A stretch of 64,000 bases of DNA, from contig OY760427.1 in assembly GCA_963663495.1 (NCBI GenBank), positions 2,852,001 to 2,916,000 of the forward strand, in the 5' to 3' direction. Below the pieces are notes generated by a model that made no database searches, was not told the DNA's origin, and was given only the letters and a program-made list of their open reading frames with translations. Position numbers and translations under genes: made by a program. Positions 9,622 through 20,300 of the stretch are shown piece by piece. The DNA comes from G963663495 sp963663495 (GTDB taxonomy: Bacteria; Bacteroidota; Rhodothermia; Rhodothermales; Bin80). Positions within the stretch are counted from its first letter, which is position 1, and each line of letters starts with the position of its first letter.

Positions 9622-12600
9622 TTAGCGGAGGTTGTAGCGAAATCCGAAATACAGTCGACGCGGCGCGAAATAAGTCTGCCAACTGATATCATAGCCTGCC
9701 CCATCCTCTCGCGATATCTCCCCCGCCTCTACGTAGTTCTTTACCGCATCTGCATCGAATATGACATCACCAAAGGATCGCAGATTTCTGGTGTTGAGCG
9801 CGTTGGTTGCATGAATGTATGCTGCAATTGTATAAGTCTCTCCAATATGAAACTGCTTCTGCAGCCGCAGGTCCAGTGTTTTGATCGGTGGCAGCCGATG
9901 GTTGTCCCGCGTGTCTGGCGGGTCGTCCGGACCAACGTACGTGAAAGCTCTACCGCTGATAAAGCTGAATAATGCACTAAGGCTTGTCCCCTGCAGTACG
10001 GCCCCTGCCCATGACTTTGGTGCCTCATCCGGATACTGCACGAACAAATTGGCACGCATGATGTGCGGACGGCTAAACGTAGTCTCTGTGGGAAGGCGCT
10101 TGGACACCTCATTGTCATATACGAATTCGGGTGTGCCGTCCGCGTCAAAGCGGATCGTGCCGGGCGTAGCCCTGCCTTGTGTTACGCGCGAAAAATTGTA
10201 GTTGCCGCTAAGGACATACCAGTTGCTATGCACGGTGCGTAGCACAAGCTCAAACCCACGAGCATCGCCGTAGTCACCCGCGAAACTTGATACGTAGAAT
10301 ACGTTCGGTGTGATGCCCTCCCGGAATGGATCGTACATGTACACGCGCCGATCAAAGATGCCCTGCCGCGGCATAGTCTGGTCAAAGACATCTTTGTAGA
10401 AGCCGGTAACGTCAAGCACCAGATAATCGCCAAAGTTGTGCACAATCCCAACCTCGAACAATACCGTTTTTTCCGGCTTGAGTGCATCCAGAGACAGCAC
10501 GACAACGCGCTCCGGGTCGCCGTCCACCGAGGGGATGTGTGCAGGATCGCGCCCTTCAATGGCGGCCGCCTCCTCCTCCGCGATGCGCCCCTTTACGATG
10601 TATTCCGGCCGAAAGTAGCCGAACTCGAACATACGGTCCAGCGGCGGCATCTGGTAGAAGTGTCCGTAGTTGAAATGTAGCACCGTGTTAATGCTGATTG
10701 GGAACGATACACCGATACGCGGACTTAAGCGATGGAAGTTCTGCGCGGGTGACCGAGGCTTGTCCAGTGCGTTTTCAATGGAGTACTTGGTCCTCCCGTT
10801 TTCGTCAATCTGATCCCTATCAGGATCCAGCGCAGGGTCAAACTTGGGATCAACACTCAGATTGAACAGATCGCGCGTATTGAACCAGAGCACATTGGGC
10901 AAGAAGCCATCGTATCGCACGCCTAAGTTCAAGACCATGCTGTTGAATTCCATCTTGTCCTGCACATAGGCCGCCACCTCAATAGGGTGATGGGTTTCGT
11001 GTAGTCCTCTGTTGAGCCAATGCTGGGGTGCGGTGTTGTAGGAAGGAAACCGATACGAGAAATTCTCCTTATAAGTATTGCGTCGCAGTTCAATTCCTGC
11101 CTTGAGCAGATTCTGGTTGTTGAATTGCCAGTTCGCACTACCCTCCAGGGACAGATCGCCTACCTCATGGTGCTGATCATACACGAATGTCCATGCATCA
11201 TAGGGCTCATTGGGGTAGTCATTGTAGCGTTGAAACCCGAACAGCGTCGGGTTCTCGCTGACACCTAGACGGGAATACTCGCTCGGCGTCTCACGCAGGT
11301 CAAGCCAGAATCGACTGACCTGCACATCATAGTAGAAACGGGGCGAGAGCGCATGTGTCCATGCTCCGCTTACCAGGCTTGTCTTGGAAGTGAGCAGCGA
11401 GCCCCAGCCACGATAGAACTTCGCTTGCTGAACATAGTCACCCGTCTCCTGCAATGTTGAGTGGCCGATCCGATTGTACAGCACCCCGAGTCGCAGCTTC
11501 ATATCGGAGCGCACCTGCACTGTCACGTTACCCACTACATCATCCAACTCGCGATGGTCTCTCGGGCGAGGAAATGTATAGCCCTCACGCTTTACCTGCG
11601 ACGCTACAAAAAACGTCGCTTTCGATCGCCCCCTCGCAAAGATAGGACCACCTAGGCTGCCATAGACTTGGTGGTCCGTAATGGTGCGATAGTCGTACAC
11701 TTGCCCGCTGCGCAGGGGTATCCACCATTCCGGATCCAGCGTCCCGTCTTCACGCGTGTTGTCCTGATATTCCTTCTGTGTTGCAGGATCATACAAATAG
11801 TTGCCAAAATGGCGCTGCCCCGCTGCCCCGTAAAGGTACTCGAACGAAGCACTATAAGCCGACGCACCCTGTTTGGTTACTACGTTAACAATGCCCGACT
11901 GCGCACCACCGTACTGTGCTTCGAATCCCCCTGTTAAGATTTGTATCTCTTGAATTGCGTGCATGTTGACATTGGTGTAGGACCCTCCCTGGTCTGCACG
12001 TCCTTCAATCAGTGCCACAGTCCGCGCGCCGTCCAAGTACCAAGACACCTCAGTCTGGTCGCCTCCCCGTACAGCGTATCTGCTCTCTCCTCGCCCCGAA
12101 CCACCTAGTCCTCCGATGATGGGTTCCGGGTCGAATAATACCCCAGTCTGCACCATTAGGGCCTCCCGAGCGCTCCGAACTGGCAGCTCCTGCAATTGCC
12201 GGACATCCAGGTAATGAACGCTGGCCGTTTCATCAGGCTGTACCAATAGCCGACCAGCGGACACGAGCAGCTCTTGCCCCAGCTCAATGGCCTCAACCGT
12301 AAGTGCAACATCCACACGCGTCGTGAGCCCGCTTTGAACGATGACACCTTCTACTACCACGGCAGCAAACCCAAGCATGGTGATGTGGAGCGTATATATT
12401 CCTGGTCTGACACCTAGGATGATATAATCCCCATTATCATCGGCAGCAGCGCCGGTCTCTGTTCCGGAGACCTGCACGGCGGCGCCCGGAAGCGTCTCGC
12501 CCGTTGCCTGATCCGTAATCCTTCCTACGATCTTGCCCATCACTGCCGGATCCCCTGGCACTGCTACGGCAACCCGGACACAGAGCAGCCCGACCACGCC

Positions 12601-12633
12601 GGTCAAGGCGACTTGAGTTAACCTGGCTGACAT
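9622..12633 (-). CDS. TonB-dependent outer-membrane receptor with carboxypeptidase-like N-domain
   Basis: This 1003-residue protein has a signal peptide, a carboxypeptidase-regulatory-like beta-sandwich at about residues 33-115 (GRITDQATGETLPGA, GDYIILGVRPG), a plug domain (RYAVRGGDQTEVSWYLDG, GGFEAQYGGAQSGIVNVVT) and a long 22-strand barrel ending YFGFRYNLR. Such receptors import large ligands across the outer membrane using TonB energy. It is the first gene of the minus-strand run, so the operon promoter should lie in 12634-13534. No SusD partner is present, so this is not a classical SusCD pair; the downstream T9SS-sorted protein may take the SusD-like place. The ligand is inferred to be a glycan from the linked mannosidase and sugar importer. 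Confidence 0.92.
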   Translation of the reverse strand: MSARLTQVALTGVVGLLCVRVAVAVPGDPAVMGKIVGRITDQATGETLPGAAVQVSGTETGAAADDNGDYIILGVRPGIYTLHITMLGFAAVVVEGVIVQSGLTTRVDVALTVEAIELGQELLVSAGRLLVQPDETASVHYLDVRQLQELPVRSAREALMVQTGVLFDPEPIIGGLGGSGRGESRYAVRGGDQTEVSWYLDGARTVALIEGRADQGGSYTNVNMHAIQEIQILTGGFEAQYGGAQSGIVNVVTKQGASAYSASFEYLYGAAGQRHFGNYLYDPATQKEYQDNTREDGTLDPEWWIPLRSGQVYDYRTITDHQVYGSLGGPIFARGRSKATFFVASQVKREGYTFPRPRDHRELDDVVGNVTVQVRSDMKLRLGVLYNRIGHSTLQETGDYVQQAKFYRGWGSLLTSKTSLVSGAWTHALSPRFYYDVQVSRFWLDLRETPSEYSRLGVSENPTLFGFQRYNDYPNEPYDAWTFVYDQHHEVGDLSLEGSANWQFNNQNLLKAGIELRRNTYKENFSYRFPSYNTAPQHWLNRGLHETHHPIEVAAYVQDKMEFNSMVLNLGVRYDGFLPNVLWFNTRDLFNLSVDPKFDPALDPDRDQIDENGRTKYSIENALDKPRSPAQNFHRLSPRIGVSFPISINTVLHFNYGHFYQMPPLDRMFEFGYFRPEYIVKGRIAEEEAAAIEGRDPAHIPSVDGDPERVVVLSLDALKPEKTVLFEVGIVHNFGDYLVLDVTGFYKDVFDQTMPRQGIFDRRVYMYDPFREGITPNVFYVSSFAGDYGDARGFELVLRTVHSNWYVLSGNYNFSRVTQGRATPGTIRFDADGTPEFVYDNEVSKRLPTETTFSRPHIMRANLFVQYPDEAPKSWAGAVLQGTSLSALFSFISGRAFTYVGPDDPPDTRDNHRLPPIKTLDLRLQKQFHIGETYTIAAYIHATNALNTRNLRSFGDVIFDADAVKNYVEAGEISREDGAGYDISWQTYFAPRRLYFGFRYNLR

Positions 12634-13213
12634 GACGGTTGCTTATTTAGGGAGTTGCGCTTGCGTGCATCCGGGACGTTCCTTGCACTCATGCATACTA
12701 CCATTGCTACGACCTGATCATTTATTGCAGACGGCACCTTTCTATCAAGAGCCGGGCTTCGCCACAAGGATACATTTCAGAAGTAGTCTAAAGAAGATTT
12801 CTTATCAGGAAAATAAGCAAGAGGCTTTTGTAGCGTTCTTAGCGAGCGCAGCCGCGACATTGCGGGCTTTATCCAAGTCGGGACTCGTGATGTCCACGGT
12901 CATCGTGTCTGCTTGGGCTCTTTGTACGTGTTTTGGGGAGCAGGACAGGGTTTCCGCATCGGGTTTAACCGGTTCGGAGATTTATCACGGTGTTCGTTTT
13001 GGAATATTCAGTCACACGCAGACCAAATTCTTTTTGCCAGACCCGTTTGATTCCGCTAACGCTAGGGCGCCCAAAGCCCGTAAGCAAGCCGTAACCCGCA
13101 TCTTGACCAGATGATGGGTTCTTGGTAGATAACAGATTGCACGGCCAAAACGTACGACGGAAGAGATTATATCGCTCGCAGAGCGATATAACGTGTTGAC
13201 GTAGTTCGCATCG
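12634..13213. other. Non-coding stretch upstream of the TonB receptor
   Basis: I find no convincing gene here on either strand. It should contain the promoter of the minus-strand glycan operon, but I could not identify boxes with confidence. The only clear structure is the hairpin at 13167-13191, listed separately. Confidence 0.5.
13167..13191. repeat. Perfect 11-bp inverted repeat with 3-base loop
   Basis: TTATATCGCTC and GAGCGATATAA flank a GCA loop and pair without mismatch. No T-run follows on either strand, so it is not an ordinary intrinsic terminator. It could be an operator, an IS end or an RNA hairpin. It lies between the TonB receptor start and an IS66-like relic. Confidence 0.7.
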
Positions 13214-13478
13214 ATGTTTTGTGCAGAGCACGGCATTTCGTACGCGCAGTTACATTACCGGTGGCGCAAGTATCGCCTAGGGACGGCAGCAAAGGATAGG
13301 CGAGGCTTCGTGCGAGATAGGCAGTGCAACGCCAAGGAAAGCTGCGCCGGTCGAGATTGCGTATTCGGGTGGGAACGTGTACGATTCTTTGCACCGGTCT
13401 CTACTTCGCCTGCATGGTGCCAGATCATGCAGACGCATTACTGTCCGTTTCGGGTTGACCCGAAAAAACGCGCTATAA
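13214..13478 (+). pseudogene. Possible relic of an IS66-type accessory protein (TnpA-like)
   Basis: Two overlapping frames resemble the small IS66 accessory protein. The first reads FCAEHGISYAQLHYRWRKYR from 13217, close to the family's helix-turn-helix pattern (FCxxxGIS...FxYWRRKY). The second, in another frame from about 13341, reads APVEIAYSGGNVY, like the family's beta-strand core. A frameshift between them, and no transposase nearby, suggest a decayed remnant. The match is by eye and weak; it could be chance. Confidence 0.35.
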
Positions 13479-13534
13479 CCTGTGATATGAGGCCTGCGTC
13501 GCCCCCATACGCGCCATCGTAGTCCCTTGGTCAA

Positions 13535-14632
13535 CTAACGTAGCCCACCAGCCAATTCCTGGACCAGCGAACTAGCACCGTACACGACGCCAAGCACCTC
13601 CAATATTCCTGCGGCCGCAACTGCCACGCACCGGCGATGGCTCCCTTTAGCTCCCTCAGATCCTCGCTCTCCGATAGCAATGCCAACCAACTCTAATTGC
13701 CGATTGAGCACAGGTGCACCAGCATTGCGCTCGTCACACCGGGCTGTGGATACAAACTGCAACTGTATAGCTAGGTTGAGCGAATCTTTGGCAGCGATCC
13801 ACGGCTCCGGCAAAGTCCAAAAAGCGTGATATTGGTCGGAATAGTGCAGCTCAAATATCCCATACAATGTCGTGTACGGCGGAGCGATAGTCCCATTATA
13901 CGGGAACCCCTCCACCACCCCGTCCGACACATTCCCTAGGCGGGCACCCACAAAAACCGTGCTCCCTTCAGGCAAGTCTGAGTGAGACCACTGATAGGCC
14001 CCCTCCGCCATGGCCAGAATTCCATCATCTCCGTAGAGCCTGAAAAACGCTACATCAAACGCAGCATTCGGAAATGTCTCCGGAGCGCTAAAAAACGCCA
14101 CCTCTGGCTGCGGAATGAAAACAAGTCGTACAACCGAATAACGGCGGAATACCTGTACACGATTACGCCTTCCTATTTGCACATGCTCTATGATAAGAGA
14201 CGAGTCACTGCCTTCCCCTCTGTAGGATGATTCATCGTATGAACCCACCAATTGGAATGCCTCAATACCATCCAGCTGAAGCTCCTGATCACGAGTGGGA
14301 GCATAAAACACACTATCGGACAAGCCTATCAGAAAGGACCGGGCACACCGGAGACTGGTCGCGACAAGCCCGGATGCGGAAACAAGTGCTGCCGGACATT
14401 TATCCAGCAGCAGCGCACCACGAGACATATTCTCAAACCATGGCCCCGTTGGCACAAAGCCATGTTCCTGCTCCAGCCTGGAGTGTGGAGGTGTCTCCAC
14501 ACTCCACACCTGCAGTCTCGCCACACTTACCCGGGGATGAAAACCAAGTACAAGGAGTCCGAGACACAAAAAATAGCGAACCGACTGTCCGCCCGACATT
14601 GTCGCCGCAAAGGACTGTTTCCTGATGTGCAT
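13535..14632 (-). CDS. Truncated S46-family (DPP7/DPP11-like) peptidase homologue, probably inactive
   Basis: This 365-residue secreted protein begins with a signal peptide (about residues 12-38; Met12 at 14599 is an alternative start). It follows the two beta-barrel halves of S46 dipeptidyl peptidases. CPAALVSASGLVATSLRC (79-96) aligns with the family block that normally ends TNHHC, so the catalytic His is Arg here. FDVAFFRLYGDDG keeps the Asp block. ERNAGAPVLNRQLELVGIA aligns with GGNSGSPV but has Ala for the nucleophile Ser. The C-terminus (GILEVLGVVYGASSLVQEL) matches the family's last helix. Family members are about 700 residues; the helical lid is missing. I infer a non-catalytic, peptide-binding or scaffold role, or early decay with the frame still open. 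An S1-like assignment is the main alternative. Confidence 0.7.
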   Translation of the reverse strand: MHIRKQSFAATMSGGQSVRYFLCLGLLVLGFHPRVSVARLQVWSVETPPHSRLEQEHGFVPTGPWFENMSRGALLLDKCPAALVSASGLVATSLRCARSFLIGLSDSVFYAPTRDQELQLDGIEAFQLVGSYDESSYRGEGSDSSLIIEHVQIGRRNRVQVFRRYSVVRLVFIPQPEVAFFSAPETFPNAAFDVAFFRLYGDDGILAMAEGAYQWSHSDLPEGSTVFVGARLGNVSDGVVEGFPYNGTIAPPYTTLYGIFELHYSDQYHAFWTLPEPWIAAKDSLNLAIQLQFVSTARCDERNAGAPVLNRQLELVGIAIGERGSEGAKGSHRRCVAVAAAGILEVLGVVYGASSLVQELAGGLR

Positions 14633-15309
14633 CAGCTTCTCACAATTTTCGAAGGTTGAAGCATAGGGCCAAGGCCTCTCCTACCACTGTGTTCAGGGAA
14701 GCACGAGGGAAACTGCCTGCTTGACTTGCCACTTTTCTCTGGCCGAATTGTCCGCCTATCCATTGACACTTGTCTGCAATCTATGCACCGATGGTCGGTA
14801 AATCCACCGGCATTTAGGCACAACACCGGCGTTTGACACGATTCATAGCGGAGAGGTAGCCTTTTAGCGGATCCCCCAGCCGTTGGGCTAAGGATCACAA
14901 CACTAGATAGAATCTGGAGCATGCACAGAACTTGGGAGCATACGTGATAGGCCAACATTTGCATGAACCAACTACAATACGTGATTTATAGTGCACATAG
15001 AATCCTAATCTTCATTGATGGCCATGAGTGACGACGGTCACCGATCAACAGGCAATCGTGACCAATATCGCCTTACAGCCTAGGCATGTCTCAACAAGAA
15101 AGCTTGATGGCCGCACCACCCTTATTGCGTCCTATGTTGCATTCCGCCGCAACATCCGTCAGCATACGGGCCCGCGCGGTATACCAATCAGATATTACTG
15201 TTTTTCGTTATCGGTTCTGATTGCACAACAAACTCGGAACGGAGAAGGAAGGGATTGTATGAAATCTGTCGTGGTAAACTAGCTCTTGCGGGCCGTTGCC
15301 GAAAATGAT
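14633..15309. other. Intergenic region with no supported gene
   Basis: The longest frame (14632-14964, minus) has odd composition and no recognisable domain. It may be leader sequence of the S46-like gene. I see no RNA gene, terminator or repeat. The right boundary is the MITE/tnpB element. Confidence 0.5.
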
Positions 15310-15481
15310 GGAAGTTATATGGCTGAGTGCCACGCGTTTTCGCAGGAGTTACTTTTTGTGCTTTGGTGGTGCAGACAGGATGGCTTTCGCCAGTGTTTCA
15401 TAATCGGTTCCCGCTCTTCACGAAAAGACTGCAATTATTTCAAATAACTCAACACGTGGGTACGCATGCTATATAATTGCC
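15310..15481 (+). repeat. 172-bp MITE, copy A
   Basis: It has a left end like the tnpB element and a right end ACGTGGGTACGCATGC then TATATAATTGCC, whose reverse complement resembles the left end. Nearly identical copies are at 45439 (full length) and 32510 (truncated). It holds a 42-codon open frame (15319-15447, MAECHAFSQELL...) that is also open in copy C. It has no transposase and is presumably mobilised in trans by a parent sharing these ends. Confidence 0.75.
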
Positions 15482-15511
15482 ATCTATTAGGGAGTTATAT
15501 ACCACAGTGCC

Positions 15512-16762
15512 ATGCCCGAAACGGTTAGTGCATACCGCAATATCACATACAGGCTGTTGCCCGGAAGTCGGACGTAAAGCCAAGCACCTTGCTGGATTAG
15601 CGGGTGCGTGTAGGTTTGTGTGGAATGCCATCCTCGCAGAGCAGAGCGAGGCGTACAAGAAAGCGAAAGAGGCTGGAGAGAAGCCACCCTCGGTAAGCTT
15701 CTTCTCGCTGGGGAAGCGGTTCACGGCGCTGCGCCGCACGGTCGAGTGGCTACCTGAATACTCCTTTGGTGTCGTTAAGATACACATTGAAACATCAGGC
15801 GGATGCATGGAAGGCATTCTTCAAGGAGGGTAAGAGAAGACCGAGATTCCATTCCAGACGAGGTAGTACGCCTTCGTTCACGATCCCGGATAACGTAAGG
15901 GTTCGGGATGACAAGCTGTATATTCCGAAAGTGGGATATATGGCGCTCCGCAGGCGGGGAGGCACCCCGTACCCTGATGGTATACCCGTCATAGCCACTG
16001 TAAAGAAGAACGCCGGCAAAGGGTATGCTGTTCTGCTACAAGATGGAAGCACCTGTAATAGAGGATACTGGCGGTGCTGTAGGCATTGACCGCAATTGCA
16101 GGCAGATCGCTATGGTCTCCACAGAGGGCGATACAAGCATTATCAGACAACCGGATACGAAGCGTCTTGATGCCAAGTTGAAGCGGCATCAGCGAAGACT
16201 GGCGAGACAGAAGAAAGGCTCCAACCGTCGTAACAGGCGGAAGCATAGAATCGCCCGCATACAGCGCAAGCGTGCTAACGTCCTCAAGAATGCGAACCAC
16301 CAGGTAAGTCGCAGTATTGCCAATTGCTCCTCAACGGTGATACTGGAGGACCTGAAGATCAAAGCGATGACACGTTCAGGTAAGGGGACGATGGAGAGCT
16401 TTGGCACAAACGTCAGACAGAAGTCTGGCCTCAACCGTGGAATACTGCGAACAGGTTGGGGCCAGCGGGATCAGATGCTGGGCTATAAGTGCCGCAAGGT
16501 GATAAAGGTTACCGCTGCCTATACCAGCCAGCGGTGTTCTGTATGTGGGCACACAGAAGCGAGTAACCGTAAGAGACGGAGCAAATTCACGTGTATGTCC
16601 TGTGGACATGCGGATCATGCAGACCTGAATGCGGCTGCAAACGTACTGGCCTCCGGGATTGGGGCTTCTGCACGGCGAGGGGCGTTCGGGTTACCGACCC
16701 CTATGACCCGTGAAATTGATACTAGTGCCTCACTGTGTACAGTTGGTCACTCACGTATATAA
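15512..16762 (+). pseudogene. tnpB: tnpB (OrfB, RuvC-like RNA-guided nuclease), frameshifted copy A
   Basis: The sequence encodes a TnpB-family protein of about 415 residues. Compared with copy C it carries three frame changes, near 15573 (one extra base), 15778 (extra A) and 16034 (two bases missing). The RuvC-I Asp (GIDRN), RuvC-II Glu (VILEDL), the paired Cys motifs of the zinc ribbon (CSVCGH, CMSCGH) and the RuvC-III Asp (HADLNAAAN) are all still encoded. The stop codon lies inside the right terminal repeat. TnpB normally cuts DNA with a guide RNA made from the element's right end; this copy cannot make an intact protein. No tnpA is present. Confidence 0.88.
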
Positions 16763-16770
16763 TTCCCCGA

Positions 16771-17160
16771 TTATTCCTCTACAAAGATGGCTATGGCGTC
16801 ATGCCGGCGCGCTCCACCAGCAATGCCGGTTGCCAGAGCATTCGCTAACACTTCGGTACCCGAAGGCTCTTCTACCTGGGAGATAATAATTGCATTGGCT
16901 CCAAGAGCGCCAGCACGCTCGCGCAGCTCGTCCAGCATCCTGCCACGGCTTGTCATGGAGCTATTGCCCTTTCCCGAAAGAATGGCAACGCGCGTGTGCT
17001 CTGGAATCTCATCATTATCAAAGTACACCATTACATTCTCCATCGGCACGGGCGGAAGGTCATAGACCAGCACGGATTCGCTAACCTGAACACAACTGGA
17101 GGCCATTAGGAATACAACGGCTGCGAACATAGAATGAAGTAGAATTGATCTGTTTTGCAT
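16771..17160 (-). CDS. Small lipoprotein, DUF4156-like
   Basis: This 129-residue protein has a lipoprotein signal peptide (FAAVVFLMASSC, Cys at about 23), so it should be anchored to a membrane by the acylated Cys. The mature part has a short alpha/beta domain with RMLDELRERAGALGANAIII, the pattern seen in DUF4156/YbjQ-like small envelope proteins where a helix precedes a buried strand. The end, DAIAIFVEE, lies directly against the right end of tnpB element copy A, so its terminator region may have been displaced. No partner gene is obvious; the 163 bases to the helicase gene contain no supported gene. Confidence 0.72.
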   Translation of the reverse strand: MQNRSILLHSMFAAVVFLMASSCVQVSESVLVYDLPPVPMENVMVYFDNDEIPEHTRVAILSGKGNSSMTSRGRMLDELRERAGALGANAIIISQVEEPSGTEVLANALATGIAGGARRHDAIAIFVEE

Positions 17161-17323
17161 GACTCAATTGGTTCTGATGAATAATAACGCCGGACCTACT
17201 CTTTCAGACGCATGCACTAGCTCTTTCGTAACGCGTGCGCATTATTGCCTCCAACAATAGCTACAGAACCGGCAATAACCGCGCCAGTGCCCCCGGGCCC
17301 GATGTGGAGCAACGCTCGCAGGC

Positions 17324-20300
17324 TTAATCCAACGACAACTCCGGAAGCGCGCACAAGGAGTTGATAAGCCGCATTTGATCTACTGAATTACACGGAGTCC
17401 GGACGAGCGCAGGAGCGGCAAAGACGATGCTCAGAGCCTTCCCCCTGCTAATGGCTACATTCAATCGGTGCGGCGAAAGCAGGAATTCCAGCCCCCTCGC
17501 CATATCGGTGGCAGAAGAATCGGTCATGGATACGAGCACAATGGGAGCTTCCTGTCCCTGAAACTTGTCTACCGTGCCGACTCGAATCCCGCTCAGTTCC
17601 CGCAGTAACGCCTGAACCTGCGCATTGTACGGCGCAACAACCAGGATATCAGATGGCTCGATAGGTCGGGATTTGCCGTAGCGATCAGTCCACTGCGACC
17701 CGATAAGGCGCGCAGCCATGGCAGCGATTGCCTCTACCTCCTCAGGAGAATGCTGCGAGCGACCTTCATGCTCCACCGCCATTCGGAATGCTCCTGCGGA
17801 CGGAAGCCCGGGTGTGCGCACGGCCTGCAGCGCCGTAGAAGGATGTGATCGTACACGTCCTTGGTAGAATACATCCGATATAAACCTGCATATGGCAGGA
17901 TGCATCCGATACGTCACATCAAGCATTATGCCACGCCCCGCCGCAACGTTTTGCCCGACGCCCAGCATCCAGTCCATACAGGACAGGTCCGCTCCCGGTG
18001 GATGGGCGCCTTGAATCACTTGTGGCAGCTGGCGCGGATCTCCAATCAGTACAATATTCCGCGCGCAAGGAGCCATGCTAATCAGATTGGCCAGTGATAC
18101 CTGTCCAGCCTCGTCCACAAACAGATAGTCAAATGCACCCCGCATTGGCTCCCTAGCGAATAGCCAGGCCGTGCCACCCACCACGGGAGCCGCCTTAAGC
18201 AGGGCATGCGTATTGGTCTGGACCGTAAATACCGCATCGTGCCCAGTTGCCGGCCCTTTATGGACAATCCTTGATTTTCTTAGCCCCGCTTCCACGCAGG
18301 CACGCAACAGGTTGTGTATCGCTGCATGGCTGTTAGAGCTTACAGCAACGCGGTTTCGTTTACGAACAAGATGCCGAATAGCCCGTGCAGCAACATATGT
18401 CTTGCCCGTTCCCGGGGGACCCTGTACCGGCAGTACCGTCTCGTCCATCGCTCGGACAGCCTTCTTGAGGAGGCTTACATAGTCGTCGGTTGAATCGAAT
18501 GCATAGCGACCCTTGAAGCGTGGTGAACTGCGACGCAGTACATCCTCTATCGCGCTATATCCTCGCCCCCGGCAGCGATCCATAATGACCTGCCGGATGG
18601 ATGTCTGAATACTATTCGTATTAAGGGCGAAGCTCGGGAGCAGGGTAGCGCCCCCCAGAAAATCCTTAGCTTTCTTCTTGGATATCCGCAGCACAAGTCT
18701 CCGCCGTTCCGGATCCATCTCCCGTACCCTCGTCGTAACCAGAGATTCCCCGTTGTACACCGTAACCGTGCTACCCTCGTGCAGCTTGGTTCGCTGCTCC
18801 GGGTACATGTATTCAATCTCTGTGGAGCGGCCGACTAGGTATCCTTTGTTTACTGATTCTAAGCCTGCAAGACATGTCATGTCGTCGAGCAGTTCCTCTG
18901 TCGGCTTGTCCCTGGCATCAAATACAGCCCATGCACTAGGTTTTGCTTCCCGCCAATGAAATGCCGCAAGGTTGTACAGTTGCTGCCTTTCTTCCTCCGG
19001 AAAAGACGATTGATCCAACATCTGCCGGATATCCATGAACATCTCGTGGGTCTTTATTGACGCCTCCGTCGTTCCGGGCTGGCTCTTCCTCCATGTCCCC
19101 TCCCATGTCCCCTCCTCCAACCGAACGTTAAGCAGCCAGTCCCGCAGACATTCTGTGGACACGCAGTCTGCACGGTTATACTCCTCAAGCTGGTCCAGAA
19201 TGTTCTGTTCGCCTGTTTCGCGGTACTCTTCGTACGCAGTGATGGAAGCATCACCCGCCTTGATCTCGCTGGTGCGTGGAACATCGTAAAATACCTCCAG
19301 ATTCTTGATGGAGTAACCAGGTTCTGATGTGTAGATCGCGCCACGTACCACACTGTACAGGTCAACAAAGCGTTCCTCACGCAACCACTGGTCAAGCTGT
19401 GCCTCCCCGTAACCGTGTCGCGTAGTCAGACGACGTAGCGCGGTGATTTCGTAGGGCGCGTAGTGGTAAATGTGCAGATCAGGAAACGCCTCAATACATT
19501 CCGTAAAATGTGCGTACAGTGCCCGCAGGCCTGCCTTTTCCTCCCCTATTGTATGTGCCCAGAAAGCCTTGAAGGAGCCCTGTCCCCAAACACCGTGCAG
19601 ATACTCCAGCCCTTGGCTACCCTTCTCCCGATAATAGGGGTATCCCTCTATATCGTAAAACAGATCCCCCATATCGGGGCGGGGCAGTAGATCAAAGCCC
19701 TTACCCTGCACAGATGTACGCAGTAAATAGGTCGGATCTGAACCCCTGTCCCGGGCATGCTGCAGTATCGCTTGGATTTGCAGCCCGGTTAGTGTCTCCA
19801 GTGCCAACTTTGGCACTGATCCTTCATGATCGGCAAGGGCACCCATGCTGGTGATCCCCTCCGCCTCAAGCTTTCGAACCTGACCGTGCCGGATCCCTGC
19901 CACGCGGTACAAACTATCCTCTGCTTTCCAGCGGTCATCACACACTTCCTTCCAATCGCAATGGACACACGCATCACACGGCACCGGCCGTGCATCAAAC
20001 GGATGCGCGAGAAACTCTTCAAGCCGCCGCTGTGACTCGGACGCATAAGACAGGAACTCCGCCAACCGCAACGTTACACGCTCTCCAGACCCTAGCTGTA
20101 GGTGCGCGTATGCTGGCATCAGCCCTTGCAAGTCTGCTATCAAGGCGCTGTAGACTACCAGCTGCAACACATGGCTTGGTGTCGGACTCTCCTTGAGCTT
20201 GGTATCTACTACCTCGTAGGAGTACGGACCGAGGTCTGAAGGTGTGTCAACGCGCTCCAGGAAGTCTGCAAAACCACTCCACGGGGCCTTCTCCAAGGCA

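Larger units (their letters stand above)
15310..16767 (+). mobile_element. Composite MITE + tnpB element, copy A
   Basis: The element starts GGAAGTTATATGGCTGAGTG and ends CACTCACGTATATAATTCCC. The ends are imperfect inverted repeats, and copies C and D share them. It consists of a 172-bp MITE, an 8-bp spacer (ATCTATTA) and a tnpB unit with its own left end (GGGAGTTATATACC at 15490). No target duplication is visible (AAAATGAT on the left, CGATTATT on the right), so one end may have been rearranged. The right end touches the stop codon of the lipoprotein gene. Confidence 0.75.

Noticed and set aside
14632..14964. 110-residue minus-strand frame before the S46-like gene
   Set aside because: No domain, unusual Cys/Ser-rich composition and no start signal; treated as non-coding.
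17221..17330. Short minus-strand frame with a hydrophobic, Gly-rich segment (GTGAVIAGSVAIVGG)
   Set aside because: It has no good start, overlaps the helicase stop region, and is too short to judge. Composition alone does not support a gene.
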